Positions 1 to 9,907 of a stretch of 64,000 nt of DNA are shown one piece after another. The stretch spans positions 1 to 64,000 of the forward strand of contig NZ_CADIKL010000032.1 of the NCBI RefSeq assembly GCF_902859945.1, in the 5' to 3' direction. Below the pieces are notes generated by a model, which searched no databases, was not told the origin of the DNA, and saw only the letters and a program-made list of their open reading frames with translations. Both the position numbers and the translations under genes were made by a program. Each line of letters begins with the position of its first letter. Position 1 is the stretch's first letter. The DNA is from Paraburkholderia caffeinitolerans (lineage in GTDB: Bacteria > Pseudomonadota > Gammaproteobacteria > Burkholderiales > Burkholderiaceae).

Positions 1-819
1 GCCGGCGAGGTTCGAGATGTTCGAGTTCGTGGCGTAGAGCTGGCCACCGTTGACCGCATCGGTGCTGGCCGCCGAGAGTTCGCCGTTGGCGACGTTGTGC
101 AGTGCGACCGGCTTCATGGCTGCCGCGCCGCCCAGCGTGACAGAATCCTGTGCCGGCGAGTCGTACTGCACCGCGTTGCCGACGCCGATGCTGAGGGCGT
201 AGAGCTGCGAGCCGTTGACCGCTTCCGTGCTGTCCGCCGATACCTTGCCCGGCGCGAGTTGCACGATCTTCTGGTTGCTCATCGTGACGACGCTATCGAA
301 CGTGGTCGGTCCGTAAACCATCACGCTGGCGCCGCGGATAGCGAGCGTGCCGTTCTCGTAGCCGGCCACCTGCGCGGTCGACGCGCTGAATCCATAGCCG
401 CCCTTTGCGTCCCCGGCGTTGTTCAGCGAGAAGGCGAGGCCGTCCGACGTGCCGTTGCCGCTGGAACAATCGAGCGACTCGCTGCCACCACTGGAGCCCC
501 ACGAATATCCCGATGCACCCGAGCAAATCTCAAGGCCGCCCTGGCCCACGGTTCCCGGCACCGGGGCGACGGTTGTGCCCGTTGCGGGGCTTGTGGTGGT
601 TTTGGAAGCGGAGGACGCCGCGGAGAGAGCGGCAAGCTGCGCGGGTGTCAGCGTTGCAGCGCCGGTTGTTGCGGAAGAGAGGCCTGCGGCGAATCCAACA
701 GCGCCGGTGGCAAGGACAGCAAGCCGACGTGAAGATTTGCGGTGTGCCGTTGCGGTTTCGGGCGCGGCGACCCAGGTTTGGTCTGTTTCGCTCCAGACAG
801 AGCGATAGGTCTTATTCAT
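1..819 (-). CDS. Trimeric autotransporter adhesin (YadA-like), N-terminal part
   Basis: The reading frame is open from an ATG at 819 to the window edge (273 codons), so the C-terminal stalk and membrane anchor lie outside. The protein opens with MNKTYRSVWSE followed by a Trp-Val-Ala segment, which is the extended signal peptide region (ESPR) typical of large type V autotransporters. A hydrophobic signal core follows near residues 32-50 (LAVLATGAVGFAAGLSSATT). After a Thr/Pro-rich linker come Gly/Ser/Asn-rich head sequences, and two neck motifs of the form 'S-T-[ED]-A-V-N-G-[SG]-Q-L-Y-A' are visible. Trimeric autotransporters form surface fibres that bind host or abiotic surfaces or other cells. 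No clear Shine-Dalgarno precedes the ATG. The gene diverges from the peptide/exporter locus on the other strand, so the two could share a control region; that is inference. Confidence 0.9.
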   Translation of the reverse strand, partial: MNKTYRSVWSETDQTWVAAPETATAHRKSSRRLAVLATGAVGFAAGLSSATTGAATLTPAQLAALSAASSASKTTTSPATGTTVAPVPGTVGQGGLEICSGASGYSWGSSGGSESLDCSSGNGTSDGLAFSLNNAGDAKGGYGFSASTAQVAGYENGTLAIRGASVMVYGPTTFDSVVTMSNQKIVQLAPGKVSADSTEAVNGSQLYALSIGVGNAVQYDSPAQDSVTLGGAAAMKPVALHNVANGELSAASTDAVNGGQLYATNSNISNLAG

Positions 820-1232
820 TCAGGCAACCATATTAGAGTTGATTTTCGTCAGCGCATGCGCCACTGACCTCCGTGTGAGTGCACGGCTGTCGAAAAAGGA
901 AACCCTATTTCGGCGATGCGTTGCGCAACTCTATGGGTGGAATACCGGTGTCAGGAATACGAATATTCTTAATTCGAGCTATAAGGATGACGTAATTTAT
1001 GATTTGGAATTTTTTTACATAAATATAGAAATGAAATTTCTACCCCTTGACGGCAGTGATAAAAGCAAAATTCTTATTTTTCCGGCCATAAAAACTATTT
1101 AATTAAGAAATATGTGGAATTTTGCGAATTAATATGAAAATTTGTCAAAAATGGATTGGATTTAATTCGGGCTGTTAAGATAGCCGCGCCACCAAAACGG
1201 GGTGGCTTTCATCTGAAAATTGGAGAACCAAA
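820..1232. promoter_or_regulatory. AT-rich divergent control region between adhesin and peptide gene
   Basis: This stretch is far richer in A and T than the coding DNA on either side, especially 960-1180, and holds no convincing gene. An 87-codon open frame at 839-1102 has no ribosome site and no recognisable features. The region must contain promoters for both divergent genes. Several -10-like hexamers (for example TTAAGAT near 1174-1181) are present, but I cannot assign one with confidence. A short hairpin, GCCACC (1188-1193) with GGTGGC (1201-1206), sits in the leader just before the peptide ribosome site and could affect its translation. Confidence 0.55.
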
Positions 1233-1337
1233 ATGGAAAAAATCGATCGTGGCCAACTGGCCAATGCCAAGCTCGCAGGCGGTTGCTGCAAGTCGAAGAA
1301 CCAACCGCAGCCGGATCCGACGCCGGTTCCGCGTTGA
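1233..1337 (+). CDS. Short double-glycine leader peptide precursor (34 aa), putative microcin/RiPP
   Basis: ATG at 1233 follows a good ribosome site (GGAG at 1222-1225). The 34-residue product has an N-terminal leader ending in LANAKLAGG, with the double glycine at residues 16-17 and a hydrophobic Leu at -4, as C39 peptidases require. The usual hydrophobic residue at -7 is Asn here. The predicted released core is CCKSKNQPQPDPTPVPR (17 residues): adjacent cysteines, then basic residues, then proline at every second position from 25 to 33, giving a net charge of about +2. The matching C39 exporter, adaptor and outer-membrane channel are encoded just downstream. A strong hairpin separates the gene from the rest, as is common for abundantly made precursors. 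Antibacterial, signalling and surface-acting roles are all possible. I do not recognise the family. Confidence 0.68.
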   Translation: MEKIDRGQLANAKLAGGCCKSKNQPQPDPTPVPR

Positions 1338-1351
1338 TCGTCTGATCTGAT

Positions 1352-1377
1352 CGAAAGGGGGCATGTACCCCCTTTCG
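1352..1377 (+). terminator. Hairpin after the peptide gene (terminator or attenuator)
   Basis: CGAAAGGGGG (1352-1361) pairs perfectly with CCCCCTTTCG (1368-1377) around a 6-nt loop, and GCTTTTG follows. The T-run is short, so partial read-through into the downstream export genes is likely. That layout would give much precursor and little processing machinery. It lies 14 nt after the peptide stop codon. Confidence 0.7.
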
Positions 1378-1420
1378 GCTTTTGAGACTTCGGTTCATTC
1401 CGGCATCGTTGGACCATGCA

Positions 1421-2377
1421 ATGTCCGTCGGCACACTCTCACAATACTTCAAACATTTTTGCGCACGACTTGCCCGTGGGCGGGTGGTGCTGCGTCGGCA
1501 GTTGCTCGCACGCTTGCCATTCATCGCGGTCGAGCGCGCGGCGCTTGCCAACTGGATGGTCAAGTCGGCGTTCGACGGCGGTATCCGGGCAAACGGCGTG
1601 TCTCGTTACGAGACGGGCCGCATTGATATAGGCCTCGGGCGACCTCATGCGCTACGTACGATGAGCGCGAACGTGCGCGAGGCGTGGCTCGACGAACGCA
1701 TTTATGCCGGGCGCGCACTGCGCCGGGACGCCTGGCCCGATTTGCGCGCGGTCGCTCAGCAACTGGCTTTGCGAATCAATCAGATCAGGACTAAAGAGCC
1801 TGGTCGCGTTGTGGTGCTCTCGCCGTTTCACTATGTATCGCAATACGCGAACATCTGGGTGGTCGACGAGGTGCGCCGTCTCCTGGGGATGGAATCGATG
1901 GCAGTCGTTTCCGGCGTGCAGCGTGACATGTACGGTAACGACGCGGCGATGATTCCTTCAATCCGCGTGCTTTACACCTATGACGAGAATGGCCGCGAAA
2001 GCCGCAACGGTTTGGGCTTGCGGGTCATACGCGCATTGCGCCGCGATGGCGTGGCCGTGGTGTTTTCCGATGTTCCGCCCTATACATTGGCAAAATTTCC
2101 CATGGAGACGGTTGGTGTGACGATCGGCGGCCGGCCCGCGCGCGTGCATAACGGCGTGTTCCGGATCGGTACTCCCGTAGACGCACTTCTGCTTCCGTTT
2201 TATCTGAGTTTCGAGAAGGGACGGTTTGGCGTTAGGATGTTCGATCCTATCGCGCTTGCCGATACCCATGCGCCGCAACATCTCGCCAACGATATTGAGA
2301 TTGCGCGTCGCGAAAATTATCCGCATTGGCTCTATGCTGGGCATCCGTCGGTATATCACTTTGCGGCAGCCCGTTAG
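1421..2377 (+). CDS. LpxL/HtrB-type acyltransferase-like protein
   Basis: The product is 318 aa from ATG 1421; a TTG at 1382 would add 13 residues but lies right behind the hairpin. The C-terminal half follows the outline of the lipid A acyltransferase (LABLAT) family. It has a Leu-Arg-Arg-Asp-Gly then Val-Phe-Ser-Asp-Val-Pro segment, a Gly-Gly-Arg-Pro-Ala stretch, a Gly-Thr-Pro-Val-Asp then Leu-Pro-Phe strand, and an ending of 'Glu...Tyr-Pro-His-Trp-Leu'. The family active site is HX4(D/E). The matching site here is His-Tyr-Val-Ser-Gln-Tyr (in LSPFHYVSQYAN), so the acidic residue appears to be Tyr. It may therefore be catalytically changed or inactive. Its position between a peptide precursor and its exporter suggests peptide maturation or immunity, for example acylation or envelope change, but this is inference. 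The family assignment is from pattern only. Confidence 0.6.
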   Translation: MSVGTLSQYFKHFCARLARGRVVLRRQLLARLPFIAVERAALANWMVKSAFDGGIRANGVSRYETGRIDIGLGRPHALRTMSANVREAWLDERIYAGRALRRDAWPDLRAVAQQLALRINQIRTKEPGRVVVLSPFHYVSQYANIWVVDEVRRLLGMESMAVVSGVQRDMYGNDAAMIPSIRVLYTYDENGRESRNGLGLRVIRALRRDGVAVVFSDVPPYTLAKFPMETVGVTIGGRPARVHNGVFRIGTPVDALLLPFYLSFEKGRFGVRMFDPIALADTHAPQHLANDIEIARRENYPHWLYAGHPSVYHFAAAR

Positions 2378-2477
2378 ACATCCTTAAGAAGTAGAAGCAC
2401 GAGTAGACCAAAAGGCGCACGGCGCCAAAAAAATATACTTCGGCCGGCACGACCGGCCGCAGGGGAACGATAACAAC

Positions 2478-3695
2478 GTGGAACCGATTTATCTTCCCGA
2501 GTTCCGGGATATCCGCTGGCGTTGGATTGCCTACGCGGCATCGACAATCGTGGTGTTGGGCGTGGTGTTTGCCTTCACGCATGAGGTGGAATTGAAGCAA
2601 GACGTGCGCTGCGAAATTGTGTCGCCGGCTGAAATCAAGATCCAGGGTGCGAGCGGTTTGATCTCGTCGATCTATGTTCAGCCGCCTGAGCAAGTCAGCG
2701 CGGGCCAGCCGCTTTTTCGTGTCGAGCGCGACTTGTCGCTCGCGACCGATGGCAGGCGCCGAACGGCCTTCGACGCTCAGGTGCGTGACGAGGAGCGCCG
2801 TGCTGCCGACGCGCGCTATACCCAGCGTCGCATCGAACTCACGACGCAGCTCTCCACGGCGCGCAGCAATGAAGCCAGTCGCCACGCGGAGCTCACTGAA
2901 CTGGGCGTGCAGGGCGCGCAGAACAGCCTGCTCGTGAACGAGGCGCAAAAGAAGCTCGCACGTCTCGAATCCGTTTCGGATTATGTCGCCGCCGATCGCG
3001 TCGAGCAGGCGCGAGCGGACTTGCACCAGAGCCGCATTGCGAGCGCAGAAGCGGCTTCGCGACGCCAGCAGGCCCAGGCGGCAATCGCCGATCTGCAAAA
3101 TACCCAGACCGCGCTTGCCGCGCAACTCAAGGAACTCGAATCGAGCCATGCACGCGAGCTCCAGGAAGCGGACGTGCGTTTCGAGCAAAACCGGCGCGAC
3201 GCAACGATTTCGGCGCCGCAGGCGGGCATGGTGACGTTTTCGCGTCTCGTGCAGGGAAGCACGCTGCAGCCCGACGACGTCGCGATGGTGATCGTCACCG
3301 ATCCGAAGCAGCCCTTGCGCGCCGAATTGCGCATTCCGTCACGCCGTCGCGGTTTCGTACACGAGGGGCAGACGGTGCGCCTCAAGTTCGATGCATTTCC
3401 CTACGCGCGCTTCGGCTCATACGAGGCACGCATCAACTCGATTTCGCATACGACGGTAGCGGCTGCGTCGCCGCCCACCGGAGCCGACGCAGCCGCCGCG
3501 GCTACCGGCGGCGCACCACCGGAGCAGGGCGACGAGTACGTTGCATGGGTCACGCTGCCCGGCAACACGTTCCACTATGGTTCGCAGCGTTTCGACATTC
3601 TGCCGGGCATGCAGGCGACCGCGAGTGTCGTCGTCGAGCGGCGCACCATCGCGGAATGGGTGCTCGAGCCGTTGTTCAAGATCGTACGAGGCTGA
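2478..3695 (+). CDS. HlyD-family periplasmic adaptor of a type I peptide exporter
   Basis: 405 aa from a GTG start at 2478, with AGGGGA upstream at 2461. A single membrane segment lies near residues 16-36 (RWIAYAASTIVVLGVVFAF). A biotinyl-lipoyl half (EIKIQGASGLISSIYV...GQPLFRVER), a long Ala/Glu/Arg-rich coiled coil (about residues 90-230) and the second lipoyl half (ATISAPQAGMVTF) follow, then a beta-barrel domain. This is the CvaA/HlyD layout: the protein bridges the inner-membrane ABC exporter and the outer-membrane channel. It ends one base before the exporter start, so the two are translationally coupled. A Pro/Ala/Gly-rich insertion near residue 330-350 is unusual. The 100-bp gap to the acyltransferase-like gene contains a short GGCCGG/CCGGCC hairpin. 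Confidence 0.92.
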   Translation: MEPIYLPEFRDIRWRWIAYAASTIVVLGVVFAFTHEVELKQDVRCEIVSPAEIKIQGASGLISSIYVQPPEQVSAGQPLFRVERDLSLATDGRRRTAFDAQVRDEERRAADARYTQRRIELTTQLSTARSNEASRHAELTELGVQGAQNSLLVNEAQKKLARLESVSDYVAADRVEQARADLHQSRIASAEAASRRQQAQAAIADLQNTQTALAAQLKELESSHARELQEADVRFEQNRRDATISAPQAGMVTFSRLVQGSTLQPDDVAMVIVTDPKQPLRAELRIPSRRRGFVHEGQTVRLKFDAFPYARFGSYEARINSISHTTVAAASPPTGADAAAAATGGAPPEQGDEYVAWVTLPGNTFHYGSQRFDILPGMQATASVVVERRTIAEWVLEPLFKIVRG

Positions 3696-3696
3696 A

Positions 3697-5807
3697 ATGC
3701 AGGTGATTTACCAGAACGAAGTCGCAGAATGCGGCTACGCGTGTCTTGCCATGGTGCTCTCGCATTTCGGCCGCGCCACGGAGGTCCGCGAGCTTTCGGC
3801 TTACCGGCCGATCTCCGCGAACGGTCTTTCGTTGATGGACCTGTACGACACGGCAACCGACTTTGGCCTCGAAGTCCAGGCGTTCCGCTTCGACGCCTCG
3901 CAGGTGGGCGAGATCAAGCGCGGCTCAATCATCCATTTCGGCGGCGCGCATTTTGTGGTGTTCGAGCGCGCCTCACGCCATTACGTCACGTTGCTCGACC
4001 CGGCGGTCGGACGCCGGCGCATCGCAAAGGACACCTTCCTCGCGTGCGTATCCGGCTATCTGATCGAATGTGCACCAACCCCGGCGCTCACGCAGATCAA
4101 ACGCCGCTCACGCGTGCCAGCCGCGCTCGCACGCGTGCGTGCGCTCAATCCGCAACTGCGTGACCAGTTTGTAAAGATTCTCTTCGTTGCGCTCGGGGCG
4201 CAGTTCGCGATTCTCGCGCAGCCTTATTTCGGCTCGTTCGTGCTCGATCATGTCGTGTCCGCTGACAACCTCGAGCTGCTCAACGTGCTCGCGCTCACGT
4301 TCGGGTCGATCTTCCTCGTGGGCGCGCTCAGCCAGTACGTGCAGGGCGTGCTGGTTGAGCTGCTCTACGCGCGCACGAGCGTGAATGCCACCGAGGGGTT
4401 GTTTGCGCATCTGTTGCGCGTGCCCATCGGGTACTTCGAGAAGCGCAACGTCGGGGATATCTTCACGCGCTTCAAATCCCAGGACGAGATCAACGGTTTC
4501 GCGTCGCGCAAGGCCGTGTCGTTTTACATCGACATCACGGTGGGGCTGCTGGCGATGTTCCTGATGTTCGTTCAGAACGTCAAACTTTCGCTCCTCGTAC
4601 TGGTGATCTTCGCGGCCTATGTCATCGTATCCGGTGCGATCTTCGCATCGATGCGCGATGCGCACGCGCGTGTGCTCCAGGAAGGCGCACGTTGCGACGA
4701 CGCGCTTTTCGAGACCGTGCGCGGCGCATCGCTCATCAAGCTGTCGCAAGGCGAGACGCGGCGCGTGGCGCGTTACATGGAGATCTTTCGCACCTATGCG
4801 TCGGCGCTGTTTCGAAGCAGCCGGCTCGCCGCCACGCGCGACGCGGTGCTCAAGCTGCTCATGCATGTGGAAACGCTGGTCGTCACCTGGTTCGCTGCGA
4901 AGCTGATGCTCGGCGGCGTACTCTCGGTCGGCGCGTTCTACTCGTTCATGATTTACAAGGCGCTGTTTTCGGAGCGGATCGCTTCCACCATCAATACGGG
5001 CTTTGCGTATTACATGCTGAGCGTGCCGGTTGCGCGGGTCGACGACATCGTCGCCTGCGAGCCGGAGCGTTATACGGCACTCGCGGACGTGCACAAGACC
5101 GTCGAGGTGCGCGAGTTCGAGCGCATCGGCGTGCGCAATGTGACTTTTGCCTATGGCGTCTCCGACCAGCCGGTGCTCGCAGGGGCGAGCATCGACATCG
5201 CGCGCGGTGACAAGATCGTCATTACCGGACCGTCGGGCGCGGGAAAATCCACGCTCTTCAAGTTGCTGGCTGCTTCCGAAGTGCCGCAGCAAGGAGAGAT
5301 CACGCTTAACGGCGTCGCCTGGCCCAATCTGAGCGTCGACGAAATCCGCCGCCACGCGGTTCACATGCGTCAGGGCGACATCATCCTGCACGGTTCGATC
5401 GCCGACAATATTTCGCTCTTCGAAGGCAATCCGGACGAAGCGCGCATTCTCGCGCTGCTGGAGGAGGTCGGGCTGCTCGATGACGTGATGCACTTGCCGA
5501 TGCGCACGCGTACGATCATCAGCGATTCGCTCGCGAATATTTCCGCCGGGCAGCGGCAACGGCTGTTGCTTGCCCGCGCGCTTTATCAGCGGCGCGAGTT
5601 GCTGCTGCTCGACGAGCCGACTTCGAATCTCGACCCCGTTGCGGTGCGGCGCATATCGGCGCTGCTTCAGCGGATCGATCGCACGGTCGTGGTCATCACG
5701 CACGACGTTGCCATGGCCGAGGGTTTCGAGCGGCACTATCGTCTCGTCGACGGAGCGTTCGTGCGCGTCGAGCGCGAGCACGCCGGCGCGGCGATGGAGG
5801 GGATGGC

Positions 5808-5811
<4 letters not shown>
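3697..5811 (+). CDS. C39-peptidase-containing ABC exporter (CvaB-like)
   Basis: The start is ATG 3697 (704 aa), directly after the adaptor stop; the frame is open further upstream but that part overlaps the adaptor gene. The N-terminal C39 domain keeps oxyanion Gln6 and the triad Cys12 (ECGYAC), His85 (GAHFVVF) and Asp101 (LLDPAVG). The spacings of 73 and 16 residues match those I recall for colicin V exporter CvaB. Six membrane segments follow (about 160-440). The nucleotide-binding domain has Walker A GPSGAGKS near 511, a signature NISAGQRQR near 613 (Ala instead of the usual second Gly), Walker B LLLLDEP near 634 and H-loop ITHD. Such proteins cut after a double glycine and export the core peptide. 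The 34-aa peptide at 1233 is the obvious substrate. Confidence 0.95.
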
Positions 5812-7433
<1,622 letters not shown>

Positions 7434-7481
7434 GCGCCGCATGCATGGCTATTGATCGACTATCGATCAACAATAGAAAAA

Positions 7482-7506
7482 AGCCCGAAGCGTTGCGCTT
7501 CGGGCT
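7482..7506 (-). terminator. Rho-independent terminator for the puuD transcript
   Basis: AGCCCGAAGCG (7482-7492) pairs with CGCTTCGGGCT (7496-7506) around TTG. On the minus strand the stem is followed by TTTTTTC, so it mainly ends the leftward puuD transcript. It also separates the type I secretion genes from the purine module. Confidence 0.85.
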
Positions 7507-7553
7507 GCTTCGGGCTTCATCTTGCATGACTGCTTAAGTCGCGGCCAGTGCGA

Positions 7554-8747
7554 TTACTGCTTTGCACCACCCTGGAACCACATCGCAATCTTTTGACGCT
7601 CATCGTCGGTCATGTGCGTGACGTTGCCAAGCGGCATCGCCTTGAGCGTGACAGCCTGCTGATACAGACGCTGTGCGTTCTGCGAGATTTCGTCAGGCGT
7701 ATCGAGCATCACGCCGGCGGGCGCTGCGCCCATCATCGTCGGGTGAGCCGAGTGGCAGCCTGCGCAGCGCTGCGTCAGGATCGGCTGAATGTCCGAGATC
7801 TTGAGCGCCGGAGCGTTTGCAGCTTCAGCTTGCGGCACGACCGGCTTCGGCAGCGTCCAGACCAGTGCGACGAACATCAGCACCACGCCGCCGATCGGCA
7901 GATACCACAGCTGCTGACCACGGTGACGCATCACGAAGAACTGGCGAATCATCGCGCCGGCCAGCATGATCACGACGAGCACGGCCCAGTTGTAGGTGTG
8001 TGCGTACGTCATTGCGTAGTGGTTCGACAGCATCGCGAACACGACGGGCAGCGTGAAGTAGGTGTTGTGCACCGAGCGCTGCTTGCCGCGCTTGCCGTAG
8101 ATCGGGTTCGGCGTTTCGCCCTTGAGCATCGCGGCAACCATCTTGCGCTGGCCCGGGATGATCACGAAGAACACGTTCGCCGACATGATCGTTGCCAGCA
8201 TGCCGCCCATGATCAGGTACGCAGCGCGGCCCGAGAAGATGTGGCAGGCGAGGTAGGCTGCGACCACGACATAGATGCCGACGCAAACGCCGAGCAGCTT
8301 GTCGTTCGTGCCGAGCGTGCGGCACAGCGTGTCATAGACGATCCAGCCGGCGGCGAGGAAGCCGAGTGCCGAGAAGACCGCGACGACCGGGCCCATGTCG
8401 AGCACGTTCTTGTCGATCAGGTACGTGTTCGGCGCCATCAGGTACAGCACCGTGAACAGCGACGCGCCCGAGAGCCACGTCGTGTACGAAGGCCACTTCG
8501 ACCAGTGCAGGTCGTCGGGCATTTCGGGCGGGGCGACGGTGTACTTCTGCATGTTGTAGAAGCCGCCGCCGTGCACGTGCCACAACTCGCCGAACACGCC
8601 GCGACGCTTCTGGTTCGGGTCCGTAGGCGGTTTGAGGCTATTGTCGAGTGCGACGAAGTAGAACGACTCGCCAATCCAGGCGATGGCCGCGATGACGTGG
8701 AACCAGCGCAATGCGAGGTTCAGCCAATCGGTAATAAAGCCTTCCAT
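7554..8747 (-). CDS. puuD: Membrane-bound, cytochrome c-fused urate oxidase PuuD
   Basis: 397 aa with a DUF989-type N-terminal membrane domain: about eight hydrophobic segments, starting with LRWFHVIAAIAWIGESFYFV and including VHNTYFTLPVVFAMLSNHY. A single-heme cytochrome c domain follows, with CAGCH at residues 328-332 and a likely axial Met near 371 (KAMPLGNVTHM). PuuD oxidises urate to 5-hydroxyisourate and passes electrons to the respiratory chain through its heme domain instead of making peroxide. It is encoded downstream of uraH on the same strand, so the next step of the pathway is beside it. Length and domain order are normal for the family. The start at 8747 is preceded by GGAG (8752-8755). 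Confidence 0.94.
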   Translation of the reverse strand: MEGFITDWLNLALRWFHVIAAIAWIGESFYFVALDNSLKPPTDPNQKRRGVFGELWHVHGGGFYNMQKYTVAPPEMPDDLHWSKWPSYTTWLSGASLFTVLYLMAPNTYLIDKNVLDMGPVVAVFSALGFLAAGWIVYDTLCRTLGTNDKLLGVCVGIYVVVAAYLACHIFSGRAAYLIMGGMLATIMSANVFFVIIPGQRKMVAAMLKGETPNPIYGKRGKQRSVHNTYFTLPVVFAMLSNHYAMTYAHTYNWAVLVVIMLAGAMIRQFFVMRHRGQQLWYLPIGGVVLMFVALVWTLPKPVVPQAEAANAPALKISDIQPILTQRCAGCHSAHPTMMGAAPAGVMLDTPDEISQNAQRLYQQAVTLKAMPLGNVTHMTDDERQKIAMWFQGGAKQ

Positions 8748-8941
8748 GAAACTCCTCCAATCCTGATTCGTTGCGCGCGGACGGCAATGCGTCTCGCGCT
8801 GACTGCGGGGACGGCGCGCAGGAACCGGGTAATCCGGTCTCGCACCAAACGCCGAGAGAAAGTGCGGCGCGTCAAAAGCGGAGCATCGCTTGCGCGGACC
8901 GCTTTCAGTCTGTTATGCGTTTTTTGGTTTGGCGGGACCGT

Positions 8942-9295
8942 TCAGCTACCGCGATAGGTGCTGTAGGACCACGGCGAAACGAGCAGCGGCACATGGTAGT
9001 GTGCGCCCGTGTCGGCGATGCCGAAGCGCAGCGAAACGCGATCGACGAAGCGCGGTTCCGGCACTTTGGTGCCCAGTGCGGCGAAGTAATCGCCAGCGTG
9101 GAAGATCAGTTCGTATTCGCCCGTGACGAGCGCCGTGCCTTCGAGCAGCGGTTCGTCGCAGCGGCCGTCGTGGTTGGTCGTGACGGTCTTCAGCGCACGG
9201 CGGGTTTCGCCCTCGAGCGCATAGAGTTCGACCTTGATGCCCGCGCCGGGACGGCCGTTCGCGGTGTCGAGCACGTGGGTAGTCAGCTTGCCCAT
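8942..9295 (-). CDS. uraH: 5-hydroxyisourate hydrolase (transthyretin-like)
   Basis: 117 aa from ATG 9295 (MGKLTTHVLDTANGRP). A longer frame extends to 9502, but its extra N-terminus has no family resemblance. Family marks are THVLDTANGRPG at the N-terminus, a central HAGDYF and the C-terminal signature SPWSYSTYRGS, the Tyr-Arg-Gly-Ser of transthyretin-like hydrolases. The enzyme opens 5-hydroxyisourate to OHCU, directly after the PuuD step. It is transcribed towards puuD with a 194-bp gap, so the two probably form one unit. The gap has no other gene I can see. Cytoplasmic, usually tetrameric. Confidence 0.95.
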   Translation of the reverse strand: MGKLTTHVLDTANGRPGAGIKVELYALEGETRRALKTVTTNHDGRCDEPLLEGTALVTGEYELIFHAGDYFAALGTKVPEPRFVDRVSLRFGIADTGAHYHVPLLVSPWSYSTYRGS

Positions 9296-9907
9296 TCGCA
9301 GTTTTCCTTGTCTTTTCCTGGTGTCATTGCGAGGTTTCGGCGGCAGTCCGATCCGTCGAACCCGAAGGTTCTTGGCGGATCGAGGCTCCACGTCAGCTGT
9401 GGCTACATACCCGTCGGCGGATCGATATGAGCGCCGTGCACGCATTTTAAGAACAATGCGGCATAAGCGCGCGACCGATAGGAAAGATAATCCCGGCAGC
9501 ATGTACCCGGCGCTCCGAGCCTTGCTCCATGGGGCTTACAGCGTAATTCGGAGTTGGGGTTTTCACCCATGGATGAATCGTAAACGAGCCAAAAATCGAC
9601 CTTTATACGTATTCTGTGAATGTGGTTATCTTGTCCGGGTGAATTGTCAGCATTATTTTGGCCAAGCAAGGTAACGGTCATGTGCGGCTCACGAGTCGAG
9701 CCGCGCGTCCCGAAGACGGCGCCAGGCGCTGGGTAACCGGGCCAGCGGCGTCTGCAGTCGGGACGCGTCGGCACCGGAGTCCCGGATTGACTGGCGCGTG
9801 CGGCAAGGGCGTCTGCTTCATATTCACGGTCATCTCAAACGCGGCGTGCGGAGCGCTTATTAGCGCGAGGCACGCACCGCGGCAAGACAACGGAGCGAAC
9901 AGACACA
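9296..9907. other. Divergent intergenic region between uraH and the deaminase gene
   Basis: About 610 bp with no convincing gene. A 123-codon open frame on the minus strand (9403-9774) has no recognisable domain, and its composition looks like chance. The middle (about 9540-9660) is less GC-rich than its surroundings and probably holds the divergent promoters of uraH-puuD and the 8-oxoguanine deaminase gene. I see no clear operator or riboswitch. Confidence 0.5.

Noticed and set aside
839..1102. 87-codon open frame in the AT-rich spacer
   Set aside because: No ribosome site, no recognisable protein pattern, and it lies where the divergent promoters must be.
1156..1350. 64-codon frame overlapping the peptide gene
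   Set aside because: Different frame, no ribosome site; the 34-codon frame has both a good ribosome site and a functional leader motif.
4108..5781. Long minus-strand frame opposite the C39 exporter
   Set aside because: Its His/Arg/Glu-rich product is the typical shadow of a GC-rich gene on the other strand; the exporter motifs are on the plus strand.
9403..9774. 123-codon frame in the uraH upstream region
   Set aside because: Composition and content look random; no domain, start site or conservation signal visible.
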